A DNA stretch of 64,000 nt, from contig NJAL01000004.1 of assembly GCA_002591725.1 (NCBI GenBank), positions 248,046 to 312,045 on the forward strand, written 5' to 3'. Position numbers and translations under genes: made by a program. A model generated the notes under the pieces. That model was given only the letters and a program-made list of their open reading frames with translations, was not told the origin of the DNA and did no database searches. Position 1 is the stretch's first letter; each line of letters starts with the position of its first letter. Source of the DNA: Candidatus Didemnitutus mandela (GTDB taxonomy: Bacteria > Verrucomicrobiota > Verrucomicrobiia > Opitutales > Opitutaceae). Positions 1 to 9,989 of the stretch are shown here, piece after piece.

Positions 1-215
1 GATCATTGACAGCAATGTCTTGATGCCCTAGCTGATTTCTGGGTTTTGGGGCATCACCCTGAGTACCGTTTCGCCGTGACGCGCAGAAGGCATTGGGCCC
101 TGAAAAAGCAGGGAATATTGTCAAAAGGCCTTGCCCGGTGGGGCCAAGACATCAGGTGCATGGAACGCGGTACTGAGCAGAAAACTGCAGCGGGAAACAC
201 AGTGCGGCAATTGGC
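1..215 (-). pseudogene. Remnant of an IorB-like molybdenum hydroxylase large subunit, 5' part only
   Basis: The minus strand, running off the left edge, spells a stretch close to the N-terminal region of the isoquinoline 1-oxidoreductase beta subunit family. The clearest piece is VLRVMPQNPEIS-(stop)-GIKTLLSMI, matching the family pattern 'v.i..pnpEiGQGvkT.lpMi'. In-frame stops interrupt it. It lies directly downstream of an alpha-subunit-like pseudogene on the same strand, the usual order of this two-gene unit. In the living enzyme this subunit carries the molybdopterin cofactor and oxidises N-heterocycles or aldehydes in or near the periplasm. Only about 70 codons are visible, so the identification rests on that motif and on its neighbour. 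Confidence 0.5.
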
Positions 216-219
216 GGGC

Positions 220-682
220 TCATGCAGCGGTTCTTTTCTTGGCGACGTCCTTGATGGCAGTTCGGGTACGCAAATAGGCGCTAAAACGGCAGGGATCGCT
301 GTCCATAGCGTCGTTAATGTCGCTGTCGGTTGGATGCGGGTTTGATTTTAGCAGAGCAACAGCTGGTCATGTATGACAGTAGTCGCACTTTGACACGTCG
401 TGATCACACCAAGTCGTTTTGCAGCGGATGTGTACCGGATGCATCGAGGTCCTCAATAGTTGTCACTTTGTGGTCGCCGATAACTTGGCAGGCTCGAATA
501 GCGGTGTCATCAAGATACGCAGTCCAAGCGTCAAAAAGACTGACACTGATACCGCCAGCCTTATTTGGTGCCGACGAGACCAAGGTGGTCGTGTAGCACC
601 CACGGCAGGGGGGGGTGTGCGCGGACACGCTGAGCATACGCGTATGCGGCTTCATGCTTACTTTGAAAGCAAAGGTTGGCAT
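220..682 (-). pseudogene. IorA-like 2Fe-2S subunit of a molybdenum hydroxylase, frameshifted
   Basis: About 154 codons, the full family length, can be followed from an ATG at 682 to a TGA at 220. Recognisable blocks in order are LPWVLHDHLGLVGTK (ferredoxin-type domain), TAYLDDTAIRACQV, VTTIEDLDASGTHPLQ, and PHPTDSDINDAMDSD near the C-terminus. These match the alpha subunit of isoquinoline 1-oxidoreductase-type enzymes, which passes electrons through two 2Fe-2S clusters. Several cluster cysteines are gone: the first-domain CGxGxCGAC block is scrambled and the last domain reads DPCRFSAY in place of a CRCGTY-like motif. At least three frame changes and an in-frame stop are present. One change falls at a run of eight G at 608-615, where nine would restore the frame. 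Confidence 0.75.
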
Positions 683-1068
683 AATAGGGGTAAGTTTCCC
701 CGGAATTCAAACGATTCCAGCGTAGGTGAAATTCTAGCGCCATTCTAGCGCTCGATTTTTCAAAAAAACCAAGCTTACTGGTCAGCTTTGCTGTGCTGCA
801 CCACCCAGAGAATGACTGCAGCATCGTCGTTTTCGTTGCGTCAGACCAAGTCTCTAAGCTAAGAATTTCTTCGGGATTGATGTCGTGCGTCTTGAAAAGC
901 TTCCGATTGCTGCTGAAGCTACATATCGGAGATGCAGGGAGCTGCGATGCTGTTGGTGGCGTGGAATTGTGGAATTAACTTTCCTCTTCGGTAAAAAACG
1001 TTCGCTGCAGCGTTGGCTGAACGTATAGGCTTTCACCGCTACCGCGAAATTGGTCGACGAAACTTTGT
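683..1068. other. No gene recognised
   Basis: This is the stretch between the start of the iorA-like remnant and the 3' end of rnr. All frames are short, and I recognise no protein family, RNA or repeat. It is most likely decayed intergenic or coding DNA. Confidence 0.5.
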
Positions 1069-3390
1069 TCATGAGCGGCCACAAAAGCCGCTTTGACGCG
1101 AAACGCAACTGGCCGCGATGGATTTTCCCGGCAGCTTCTGGGGTTGAGACACGAAGAAGTCGATTAGCCGTTTCATCCGGTCGACCTTGCCGACGACGAC
1201 TGACACCTGATGACCCAGTTTGAAACAGCGTTTGGTTTTCCGGCCGACGAAAGCGGTGCCAGAACTGTTGAGGTCGTAAAAGTCATCCTGAATTGACAAG
1301 AGCGGAACGAGACCAAAGGCGCTCGCTTCTGCGACTTCGACAAAAAAGCCGTTTGTGCGCACATCGGTGATTATGGCGTTGAAGTGGCGTTTCTTTTTCT
1401 TCTGCGCCTCGCGCTCGAAGTATTCCATCAGCTTTACCTTTGCCGAATCGCGTTCGGCATCCGTGCTGTTGGTTTCGGTGAGGCTGAGGTGTTCAGCGAG
1501 CGAGTCGGTGCGGGCCGCATTATTGCTACTAGAATGCGGGCTGGCCGGATAGTTGAGAAATTTGACGAAATAGTGTTCAAGCGCGCAGTGCACCATCAGA
1601 TCGGCATAGCGGCGGATCGGCGAGGTGAAGTGTGTGTAGTCCTTTTTCGCTAGGCCGTAGTGCCCGTCTGGCGTTACGCGGTAGGCGGCTTTGCGGAGGC
1701 TGCGGAGCAATTGTGTGCGCAGCAAATAGCCCTGCGGGTGGTCCTTGAGAAACGCGAGAAGTTTCACTATATCCCTGCGCTGGATGAGGTCGCCAACCTT
1801 GACGCCCAAGGTGCCGAGGAACTGGCGGTATTCGATCAGTTTTCCCTCATCGGGTTTGTCGTGGACACGGTAAAGAGAGGGAAGATTTTGCTTCCGGGTG
1901 AGGCGTGCGACGGCTTCGTTCGCTAGGAGCATGAACTCCTCGATGAGTTGATGGCTTTCGTCGCTTTCGATTTTTTCGATCCGGTCGGCGTAGCCTTTTT
2001 TATCTATGAAGATTTTCACCTCCGGCATGTCGATGTCCAAGCTGCCGTGACGCATACGGTCGGTGCGGAGTTTGCGTGCCACCGACCAGAGCTGGCGGAC
2101 CCATCGCTGGAGATCGGCGAGTTCAGCATGGTCGAGCGTGGAGAGGGCACGTTCTGTTGATCTGGTTTGATGTGAGGGCGGTACGTTCAGCTGGCGGATC
2201 TTGTCGATGCTGTTCTCGAACATAAGCGCGTAAGCTTGACGATAAGTGAGACGTTTGCGGCTACGGATAACGGTGTTGGCGAACTCGGTTTTCTTGAGCC
2301 GGCCGCTGGGCGAGAATGCGAAGATCGCGGCCTTGGTAAGCCGGTCTTGTGCCTCGATAAGCGAACAAAGATCGTTCGACAATTTCTCTGGTAACATTGG
2401 CACAACGGTACCGACAAGGTAGGTTGAGTTGCCGCGTTGCCGAGCCTCGCGGTCGAGCGCTGTGCCGAGTTTGACGTAGTGACTAACGTCGGCGATGTGC
2501 ACGCCGATACGCAAATCGCCGCCAGGCAGATATTCGAGTGAGATAGCGTCGTCGAAGTCCTTTGCATCGTCAGGGTCGATCGTGAGGGTCGGCACGTTTC
2601 GAAAATCCTTGCGGCCAACGAGGTCAGCTGGGCTTATTTGGTCGGGCAAGGCGTTTGCCTCGCGTAGCACTGTCGGTGGGAAACCCGGTGCAAGATTGTA
2701 TTTGTGGTAAATTGCGGCCAGCTCGGCATGCGGCTCAAAAGCACGGCCCAGCCGTTCTGTGATCGTTCCGGACGGGTTACGGCTGCGGTTTGACCACTCG
2801 TCGAGACGCACGACCACTTTGTCACCGACGGAGAGCAACGGCCGCGTTTTGCTATCTATCGGATCCGCAACAATGATATCGTGCGGGATGCGCGGGTCGT
2901 CGGGTGTGACGTAGAAATATGAGCGACCGCGATGGAGCGTTCCGGTAATAGTGATGTTGTCGCGTTCGACGATTTTGATGACGCAGCCTGCTTGTTCGTT
3001 GGGTTTTAGCCAAGGATAGGACGCGCGTTCGCGTCCCTTGAGGAGACTTACGAGAACGATATCGCCATTCAGCGCGACGTTGGAGTTTTCGGCTGCGATC
3101 TGAATCGGGCCCTTGCATGGTTCGTTGGCTTTCTCCTCGGGTAAGACGATAGCTGATCCGCTCTGGCGAAATTGAATGCGGCCGGAAATAAGGATTTTGG
3201 ATTGGGGTAGGCAAAGTCGTTTGCCCTTGACGAAAAGAATCTGGCCGGTACGGCCTAAGTTGTCGACCTTGCGCAAAAATTGCTTTTTCTCTTTTGTGTT
3301 GAGTCGCCACTCTTTGGCAATGGTTTCGGGCAGCTTCGGTACGTAATCGCGGCGACTGAGCAGCGCTAAGAGACGTTCACTATAATCCAT
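1069..3390 (-). CDS. rnr: Ribonuclease R (3'-5' exoribonuclease)
   Basis: A 773-residue protein that degrades structured RNA from the 3' end in the cytoplasm, serving mRNA turnover and rRNA quality control. Two cold-shock-like RNA-binding regions occupy roughly residues 60-220. The RNB catalytic domain follows, with the metal-binding block IDPDDAKDFDDA at 271-282 and then GVHIADVSHYV. An S1 domain lies near residues 665-745 (NAIITDVRTNGFFVEV). Length is within the usual range for the family. The basic C-terminal tail seen in many relatives is short here. All catalytic aspartates visible to me are kept, so the gene looks functional. It stands alone between decayed regions. Its promoter probably lies above 3390; the neighbouring photolyase pseudogene diverges from it. 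Confidence 0.95.
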   Translation of the reverse strand: MDYSERLLALLSRRDYVPKLPETIAKEWRLNTKEKKQFLRKVDNLGRTGQILFVKGKRLCLPQSKILISGRIQFRQSGSAIVLPEEKANEPCKGPIQIAAENSNVALNGDIVLVSLLKGRERASYPWLKPNEQAGCVIKIVERDNITITGTLHRGRSYFYVTPDDPRIPHDIIVADPIDSKTRPLLSVGDKVVVRLDEWSNRSRNPSGTITERLGRAFEPHAELAAIYHKYNLAPGFPPTVLREANALPDQISPADLVGRKDFRNVPTLTIDPDDAKDFDDAISLEYLPGGDLRIGVHIADVSHYVKLGTALDREARQRGNSTYLVGTVVPMLPEKLSNDLCSLIEAQDRLTKAAIFAFSPSGRLKKTEFANTVIRSRKRLTYRQAYALMFENSIDKIRQLNVPPSHQTRSTERALSTLDHAELADLQRWVRQLWSVARKLRTDRMRHGSLDIDMPEVKIFIDKKGYADRIEKIESDESHQLIEEFMLLANEAVARLTRKQNLPSLYRVHDKPDEGKLIEYRQFLGTLGVKVGDLIQRRDIVKLLAFLKDHPQGYLLRTQLLRSLRKAAYRVTPDGHYGLAKKDYTHFTSPIRRYADLMVHCALEHYFVKFLNYPASPHSSSNNAARTDSLAEHLSLTETNSTDAERDSAKVKLMEYFEREAQKKKKRHFNAIITDVRTNGFFVEVAEASAFGLVPLLSIQDDFYDLNSSGTAFVGRKTKRCFKLGHQVSVVVGKVDRMKRLIDFFVSQPQKLPGKSIAASCVSRQSGFCGRS

Positions 3391-3517
3391 AAAAAGAAAC
3401 GCTGCTGGGGCAACGCTACATCCTTAGACAACAACAAATGGAGAAAGTCGCAAACAGGCTATTTGCGGTGTCACGTGATCTTTAACGTGTGGGGTTCGGC
3501 CTGCCACGAGAAGCCAA

Positions 3518-4765
3518 ATGGGTGCCACGATCGTCTGGTTTCGACAGAATTTGCGACTGCAGGACACCTCGATGCTGGCCGTGGCCCAGGAGCGCGAAGA
3601 GCGCGGCGAACCGATGGTTTTAATTTATATTTTCGATGACGAATAGGTTGGAAATTGGCCGTGGGGCGGCGTCTTGAGCTTGTGGTTCCACCACTCGCTG
3701 GCTGTGTTGGAGCATGGCCTATGCGAGCGTGGGCCGCGTCTGATAGTGGGGCACGGTGAGGTTTTAAAGAAATTGATTGCGACGGCCGATGTCTCCGCGG
3801 TCTATTGTAATTGCTGCTAGAAACCGGTCGTAACCGGGCACGATATGGAGCTGAAAGCTGGCTTGACCGCGGCTGGCTTTCGGACGCAGAGTTTTAATGC
3901 GGTGCTACTTTTTGAACCCAATACGGTACGGAATCGGTAATGTGGACTTTCTCAAGTTTTCATGCTGCATTTGGCAGGATTGTTTCACGTTGCCCGCAGA
4001 ACCCGCCGACGGCGGCTGACGCCCGGCCTACTTGCCGGGCCCCGTAGGAACGGCCGGCGCGCAGCGAAAAAACAGAAGAGCTCCCTCGTGCACTGACTGG
4101 AAGACTCACTCATATACTGAGCAACGAAATACCCTTGCGACCTACAGTACGACGCGACTATCCCATGCATCTGCATTAGGCGAATTCGGTCCGTTCGAGA
4201 TCTGGACTGCGGTCTTTGCGCTGTCGAAGGGAAGCGTTTTTTTTCGTCTCGGCGGATTGGAACGCGCAGGCTTTCTTCGCCGAAATCGATTGGCGCGAGT
4301 TTCCCGACCACCTGATCTATCATTCTCCTACAAGAGCCGGAGGTCCCCCTTACAGGGGACTTCGATGTCTTTCTTTGGGTGAATGCGGCGCAATTTTGCT
4401 GCTTGGCAGCGCGGATCCACGGATTGCCCCATTGTCGATATTTCGATGTGGCAACTTCAACGCACCGGTTGGATGCATAATCGCGTGCGAATGGCTGTGG
4501 GGTCATTCCTGTTGAAACAGCTGCGGCCCTCGTAGAGCGAGTGTTCAGTGTAGTTTCTGGATACGTTTGTCGATGCCGACCCCCGCAAACAACACGCTCG
4601 GCTGGCAGTGGAGCGGATACCACGCACCATATTTTCGTATCCTTGACCCGATCCTGGAAGGCCAGAAATTTGATCTACAGGGCGGTTGTGTTTGCTGTTG
4701 GACGCCAAAGCTCGGCGCCGGCTTCAGGGTGAGCCGATTCATCAACTATGGAAGGCAATGGAAGA
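3518..4765 (+). pseudogene. phr: Deoxyribodipyrimidine photolyase, heavily degraded
   Basis: From an ATG at 3518 the frame reads TIVWFRQNLRLQD, then after a stop NWPWGGVLSLWFHHSLAVLE, and later FNAVLLFEPNTV, all hallmarks of the antenna domain of class I photolyases. After frame changes the FAD domain appears: [52 protein letters not shown] and LDPILEGQKFD. The whole gene, about 1.25 kb, can be followed, so it has decayed in place without a large deletion. I count at least two nonsense codons in the first 140 codons, plus several frameshifts. The enzyme would have split UV-induced pyrimidine dimers using light, so its loss fits life in permanent shelter or inside a host. Confidence 0.9.
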
Positions 4766-5009
4766 TGAAAAGAGTGAGGCGGGCGTCGTACTTAGGAAAC
4801 GTATCTGCGGCCGATTGTCGGTTACGGCGAGACACGTGGAGGAGCTCTTGCGGTTCTGAAAATAATCGAAAAACTGTGGCCCATACACTCTGCAATCGAT
4901 TGGTTCACGAGGAGGTAGCTGGAGAGAAAATTTTGACAAAAAGAGAAGAGTTTCCAGGGAAAATCCAGACTTTTCAAACGTGCGTTCAATTGTAAGGTAA
5001 ATTATTTGT

Positions 5010-5426
5010 ATGCAGAAAACTCTCATTATTTTTAAACCGGATTGCATGGAGAAACGCATCGTCGGTATCGTGCTGCAGCGCTTCGAAGACGCTGGCTTTG
5101 ATGTGATCGGTTGTAAGACGATCCAGCTCACTTCCGTACAGCTGCGCGAGCATTATGCTCACGTGGCCAGCAAACCGTTTTATCCTGAAATCGAGGAGTT
5201 TATGAGTTCCCGCCCAGTGATTGTGCTGGTGCTGCAAGGCGGCAACGTCGTGGCCAAGGTGCGCGACCTGCTTGGGCCGACGGATTCCCGCAAGGCACCG
5301 AAAGGCACGATTCGCGGTGACTTTGGCGCTGAGGCGATTAAGAATGTCTTGCACGCTTCCGATAGTGAAGAAAACGGCAAGGTAGAGATCATGCGTTTCT
5401 TCAAACCAGAGGAAATTTTCGCGTAA
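5010..5426 (+). CDS. ndk: Nucleoside diphosphate kinase
   Basis: A 138-residue cytoplasmic enzyme that moves the gamma phosphate from ATP to other nucleoside diphosphates, balancing NTP and dNTP pools. The family signature around the phospho-histidine is present as NVLHASDS, with His115. IIFKPD near the N-terminus and GTIRGDFG at about residue 99 complete the nucleotide site. Length is typical. The ATG follows an AAGG-like element within 15 bases. It is preceded by the photolyase remains and followed 58 bases later by a tRNA-Glu gene on the same strand. No frameshift or missing catalytic residue is seen. Confidence 0.96.
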   Translation: MQKTLIIFKPDCMEKRIVGIVLQRFEDAGFDVIGCKTIQLTSVQLREHYAHVASKPFYPEIEEFMSSRPVIVLVLQGGNVVAKVRDLLGPTDSRKAPKGTIRGDFGAEAIKNVLHASDSEENGKVEIMRFFKPEEIFA

Positions 5427-5484
5427 GCTACGCGTCTTGACACCCGAGCGGAAGATGCGCTTAATTCACATCTCCGTTGCTTAC

Positions 5485-5559
5485 GCCCTCATCGTCTAGC
5501 GGCTAGGACGGGGCCCTCTCAAGGCCCAAACCGGGGTTCGATTCCCCGCGAGGGCGCCA
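5485..5559 (+). tRNA. tRNA-Glu (anticodon CUC), 3' CCA encoded
   Basis: A 75-base cloverleaf can be folded by eye. The D arm resembles bacterial tRNA-Glu (GTCTAGCGGCTAGGAC). The anticodon stem is GGGCC/GGCCC around the loop CTCTCAA, giving anticodon CTC. The T arm is CGGGG-TTCGATT-CCCCG, and CCA is encoded. The 5' acceptor strand GCCCTCA pairs with CGAGGGC except for an A-C mismatch at the innermost pair. The CUC anticodon reads GAG strictly, so a second tRNA-Glu (UUC) should exist elsewhere in the genome. Confidence 0.93.
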
Positions 5560-5959
5560 CAATTTTCCCGATTGCTAAAATGTCAGTTTTTTGTTCCTCG
5601 GCTCTGTAAACTGCCCGTGCCGGGCAAGGAAAGGGAGAAAATTTTTGCTACCAGGGCCGACGGCTTTGTTCGTGTAGGATCAGTCTTTCTGTTGGACGGG
5701 GAAAGCAGACTTCAGGCTGTCCTGGCAATGTTACGACTCCAGACGCAAGCTTTGTGTAGTAACTCATTGACAAAATCTTAATGGCATGTAGATATATCTT
5801 GGACATATAGTTGTTCTGGTCTCTGATAGATAGAGCGGCTGTACGGAAGATCGAGAAGCTCTTCGAAAATATGGCTGGGATAGGCCCTAGAAACCGAGTA
5901 AAATGAAGTCGCAACTAATTCGATTTTCCCTGCCAAAGATATCCTAGAGTGGTGGATGA
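5560..5959. other. No gene recognised
   Basis: All six frames are short between the tRNA and the first arguable remnant on the minus strand. I see no conserved motif, RNA fold or repeat. Confidence 0.5.
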
Positions 5960-6904
5960 TCAGGCATCTGCTACCAGTTTCTCCGTCCGGTGCGATGATG
6001 GACCGATGACATGAATCAGGAAGCCGTAATCAGGAAACGCGGCGAGCCGAGCGCCAATGCAGTTGCTCCCGAGGGGGAGAATGGTTGCTATTTGGCAGAC
6101 CAGAACGTGATTACCTGTTTCGGCGAGCGACCCTCTTCTGAAGGCTCTTCCGAGCGCGAAGCGAACGCACAACTTCCTCACACGGGCTGGATACAAAATT
6201 ATCTTACCCGTTACGCCAGAGCCCAACGTCCATTTAATCGCCAGCGCTGTCTCGGTGGCAATGTTTCGGACACGAAGCGCCAATGCAATCGGTGCCAGAA
6301 CCACATCCTGAGAACGTTGCTGGCAGACAGCAGACAATACTCGAACTGGGCGAAAGAGGCCTTACTTAATAAACACAGGCTCCCCAGCAACGATCCCGTT
6401 ATGAGATCGATAATTTTGTTTACCGAGAAAAATGCGTTGGGAAACACGCGGCCTGCTAGACCAAGCAGTAGTCTAATAGTGTGCAGAGAAAGAATTGTTT
6501 GGCAATCACTTACCACAGTTGGACACTGGAGCCCTCTTTTCCAGGGCCCTTTTTGTTTCCACGAGATAGCGACTGTGCGCCGAGAAGGTGCCATCTTTCT
6601 CGCATAGTGATTCGATTAACAGGCGATCAACCGCACGTTCCAATGTGGAGACTGCTGCTGACTGATTCGAGCAAAACTTTCGGATCGCTGCTGCCAACCT
6701 GGATCCTGGCAGAGGATCTCGTAGCGTCTGCTTTTCGTAAGAGTAAGAAACGGTGTGCAATTGATGCGACCGTCGGCGCCTGCTCGCTGCCAGTTCAAAT
6801 CTGGCTTTACGCGGTACTTGCGCGGTGGAAGATCTGTTGACTAATTCCAGTGAAATTTTCCCGCTGGAGGAGCAGCGATGCGAAGTTGACGTTGACCGAT
6901 CCAC
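5960..6904 (-). pseudogene. Unidentified decayed gene, possibly a GntR-type regulator with a sugar-binding-like domain
   Basis: Two open stretches on the minus strand look like the parts of one broken gene. The first contains RKFCSNQSAAVSTLERAVDRL followed by ESLCEKDGTF, which resembles the winged-helix end of GntR regulators (a helix, an 'ALerLe.eGL' helix, then a 'GtF' wing). The second contains QDVVLAPIALALRV and GRAFRRGSLAETGNHVL, which could be a LacI-like effector domain. Frames change several times and stops are present. I cannot exclude another family; an ABC membrane domain was considered and fits less well. No intact protein is possible here. Confidence 0.25.
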
Positions 6905-7445
6905 TGATTGGCTTAGAAATTAGCTGGGCTTACGGTGCCGGTGATTGCGATGCTCCAATTTTCCATCCCACGGCTATCGGCTCCGTTACGCTGTCGATGG
7001 TCACGCTACTATTTAAATTTCCTCCGGATTCCGGCGGAAGTTTTTACGTGATAAACGGCGGATGCATTGACGCTATCGAAGAGCAGGCTTTTTTCTTGTA
7101 AGTTGCCCTGATCGCCGCTAACTCGGCCGAAACGTTGACACTTTAGATGTTATATGCTGAAGATCGCTCGCGACTTTCGGCTGTTTGGCTGTTTCTCCGC
7201 TTTGACGAACACTTTATTTTATCCCAGGCGCTGATCTCGATAGGTCCGTTGGTGTCTTAGAGGCGCAAGATGCTCATTGGGGCAATTTGGTAGATGGTAG
7301 AAATTTTTCCATAAAGTTTCTCTTCCGCGCCGGAGGCACTCAAGTCTAGAGTTGCAAGGATTGAAAGGAAAATTTTATCTAAAACATATCCCCGTTAAGG
7401 TACTGTACTAAAACTTCAGGAACTTCCGAGACCAGAAAGTAGGAG
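6905..7445. other. No gene recognised
   Basis: Short frames only. No motif, RNA or repeat recognised on either strand. It separates the possible regulator remnant from the 3' end of a permease remnant. Confidence 0.5.
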
Positions 7446-9345
7446 GTGGGATACTCGCTCCGTAGCACGAACGCGGCGATCGGACTTATATTGGTAGCGC
7501 GCTGCGTCGGGATACAACAGGCGAGCAGTGTGATCGAAGTCTCAACACATCTAGATCAGAATAGAATCACCTCGAGGAGAAAACTCGCCAGACCGCTGGC
7601 AACCGGCAATCGCAGCTTTTCCCGCCCCTTGATTCATGATGGGCAAAAAGACGGAACGGAACCCCACGCTGGGCGCCATGCGAATGCCGATTTTTCGGGT
7701 GCGCTGTTCCACAGCATAGGCAGTGACGCAGTAACTCCCCAACGGCGGCCAATAGGAAGACAGTAGGCCAAAAAACACCGAACAACATGGGGCCGAAATG
7801 GACAATCGAGAGTGAGATGTTGCGCTCGAGTAAGCCGTTGAAGGGAAGCAATTGCACGAGTGTGCACTTTTGGATCGATGCTGCGCAGTTTGTGGCGAAA
7901 TGGGTTGGGGGCCGCGGTGAGCGTTGCCGCGTTGGTGGAAAAACAACGAACCGTGGGGAAAACGCTGGCGCTGTAACGCTGGGCGAACGAGAAAAATAAG
8001 CACCGTCCGTTTTTTTCTTGTGCCTTGTGTCAGTGGCCGATCTACGACAATCGTGAGGTCGTTCAGCGAACTCTTGCTGGGCGGCTGGGTGAGCCTCATG
8101 TGCTGGCCGAGCGCGTTTCTATCCGGGAAAAGCTTCTTTGTCAAAACTCCGCCGACAGCCACGGAGCACCGCGAATCGAGCCCGTCGACTTCGTCCTCGC
8201 TGAGGATCCTGGCTATGGGTCGACTTTATCCCAATGTTTGCAAAACAGCCGATGCGATCAATGAGGGCTAGAATACACGGGAGGTTATCTACTTTCGGCG
8301 TGTTGAACGGTGAGTAGTTGAGCTATACGTTGGTCGGTGTCTGGTGGAAATTGAAGCCGAGCTACATTTTGTCTGTGTTGGAGCCTACTGCGGGAAAAAG
8401 GCCAGCATTGAGAAGCAGCACGAGCGAGAGCGTTATTTGCACCACAACGAATAGGTGACGCGGAGCGAAAAGACGGTTTCAGCGCCCGTTGGCTGTGGGG
8501 TCGCTGGCTTGAAGCCTTTAGATTGCTGACGACATCGATGTAGGCAGCCTTGAGGGCAGGCCTGGGGAGCTGACTGGTAGCGTCCGCCGCGATGCCATAA
8601 AGAAACGTAACGCTTAGCATGCGGGTACCTCGTTGGATCGCGGCGGCGAGGGAGAAATTTTTCGAGCCGAGGAGGATGGTAAAGGAGCTTTCGAGAACCG
8701 CGTTGGGCTAAAATACAACAGTACTGCTGCCGAGTATTTGAATGCAAAAGTTTTTTGGCAAGAAGTTATCGCACGATCTGAGCCGCGTGGCGCGACGCTA
8801 ATAACCGTATGCGTCCGGCTGTTGGCGTAGAAGAACTGACTTACAAAATTCGGCTGGTCGCCGCAGTGTTGTCAGAGACGGCAACTTGCTACGACGACGG
8901 GTTGCTGGCTGTTCTGGTGGGGTTCACTAGCGTTAAAAAAGCGGTTTGCGGCTGGGCTGTTCACCTATCAGTGAAAAGAAATTTTCTGAAGCCACGGAAA
9001 AACGAAGCTGCAGCGCAGTTCGCCTGGGTTGCGACTAACGCCAGCGAGGGCGAAAGTGGCTGCGGCCGACTTTGCTGGAAACATGTTTTTCTTCGCGCAG
9101 AGCGGAGAATTCGGTGCGCGAAAGCTGACGATGAATTGTTCATGGCACTTTCCCGAGCTGTGAAAACAGTAATGGCTTTCTCGGGTTTTTTAATTGCGAG
9201 CGGTTTTAAAGAGTAAGCTGTTGAAGAGGGAACAACGGAGGAGTTCGTGCTGATTGCGAGGTTAAGGGTGAGCACAGTGAGAGTAGTGTATCGGGGGATG
9301 GCGAGCATCGGGATTCGGAGACGAAATTGTCCATGCGCAGGAGAC
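7446..9345 (-). pseudogene. MacB/FtsX-family ABC permease (first of three), degraded
   Basis: Reading the minus strand from about 9345, the conserved order of a large MacB-like permease appears. It starts with TTLTVLTLNLAISTNSSVV (first membrane helix) and KPLAIKKPEKAITVF (entry to the extracytoplasmic domain). Further on come the hallmark AYAVEQRTRKIGIRMAP around 7670-7740, and finally LLACCIPTQRATNISPIAA at the C-terminus. These correspond to the family patterns 'VLTLALGIGANTAiFSVV', 'YaVaqRTrEIGIRMALGA' and 'LLAcylPArRAtrvdPm.A'. Many frameshifts and stops separate the blocks. The span is about 1.9 kb against roughly 2.4 kb expected, so some internal sequence has been lost. Living relatives work with an ATPase in macrolide, peptide or lipoprotein export. 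Confidence 0.75.
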
Positions 9346-9989
9346 GGTCGTGCATGCGGACAAGTACGATGCGGACGGATGGAATTGCAGGCTTCTCCGC
9401 TCGAGTTTGACGCAGGTCCGTTTGTGGACGGACGCACTTCCTTTTTATAATCGGCTGACAAATTGTCTTAGTACATTTGCATTCCGGTACCAACGGGGGA
9501 TAAATCGTGGCTGTGTTTGTATGGAAAAACATCAATTTTCTTGATTGCTCGGAGGCAACAAGGGAGGTGTAGCAATTCCTTTCAATCGGTTTTCTCTAAC
9601 CAAGCAGATAAAAACAGCGCCAAGACGGCTTCTGCTGACGGCAAAGGGGATAATTTCAGATAAGTGCGTTAAATAGAAACTACTGTTCTCACTTTTTTGG
9701 TGATTTGTGTTAGCAGTTTAACTAAAAAACGTCTTGTGGAACTTGATAAGGAGAAGGATTCTTCTAAGTATTGATAATGGGTTTCTTAGGGTTACTCTCC
9801 ATCTGTATATTACTTTTCCGTCTCTACGCTACTTCCTTATGCTCTGTCCCTTCCTGCTAAAATTTCCCGCCACCGCTGGGTGATCAGCAACCCTGCTTGT
9901 CGTCTTCTTTGCGGTTTGTATCTATTATTTCGGATTCTGCAATGTAACACAACTAACTCCGCGCGAGGCTAGTTTCGTGACCCTAACCC
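9346..9989. other. No gene recognised
   Basis: Between two permease remnants on the minus strand. The 9540-9930 part is AT-richer than its surroundings and holds no frame or motif that I can name. Confidence 0.45.

Noticed and set aside
3985-4623. 212-codon open frame on the minus strand
   Set aside because: Antisense to the photolyase remnant; very rich in Arg, Ser and Thr and without a known domain.
6011-6607. 198-codon open frame on the plus strand
   Set aside because: No family, poor composition, and the minus strand gives more protein-like pieces over the same bases.
5960-6904. ABC exporter membrane domain (MsbA-like)
   Set aside because: A few residues can be aligned, but no helix pattern or Walker motifs follow; a GntR-type regulator fits slightly better and is given at low confidence.
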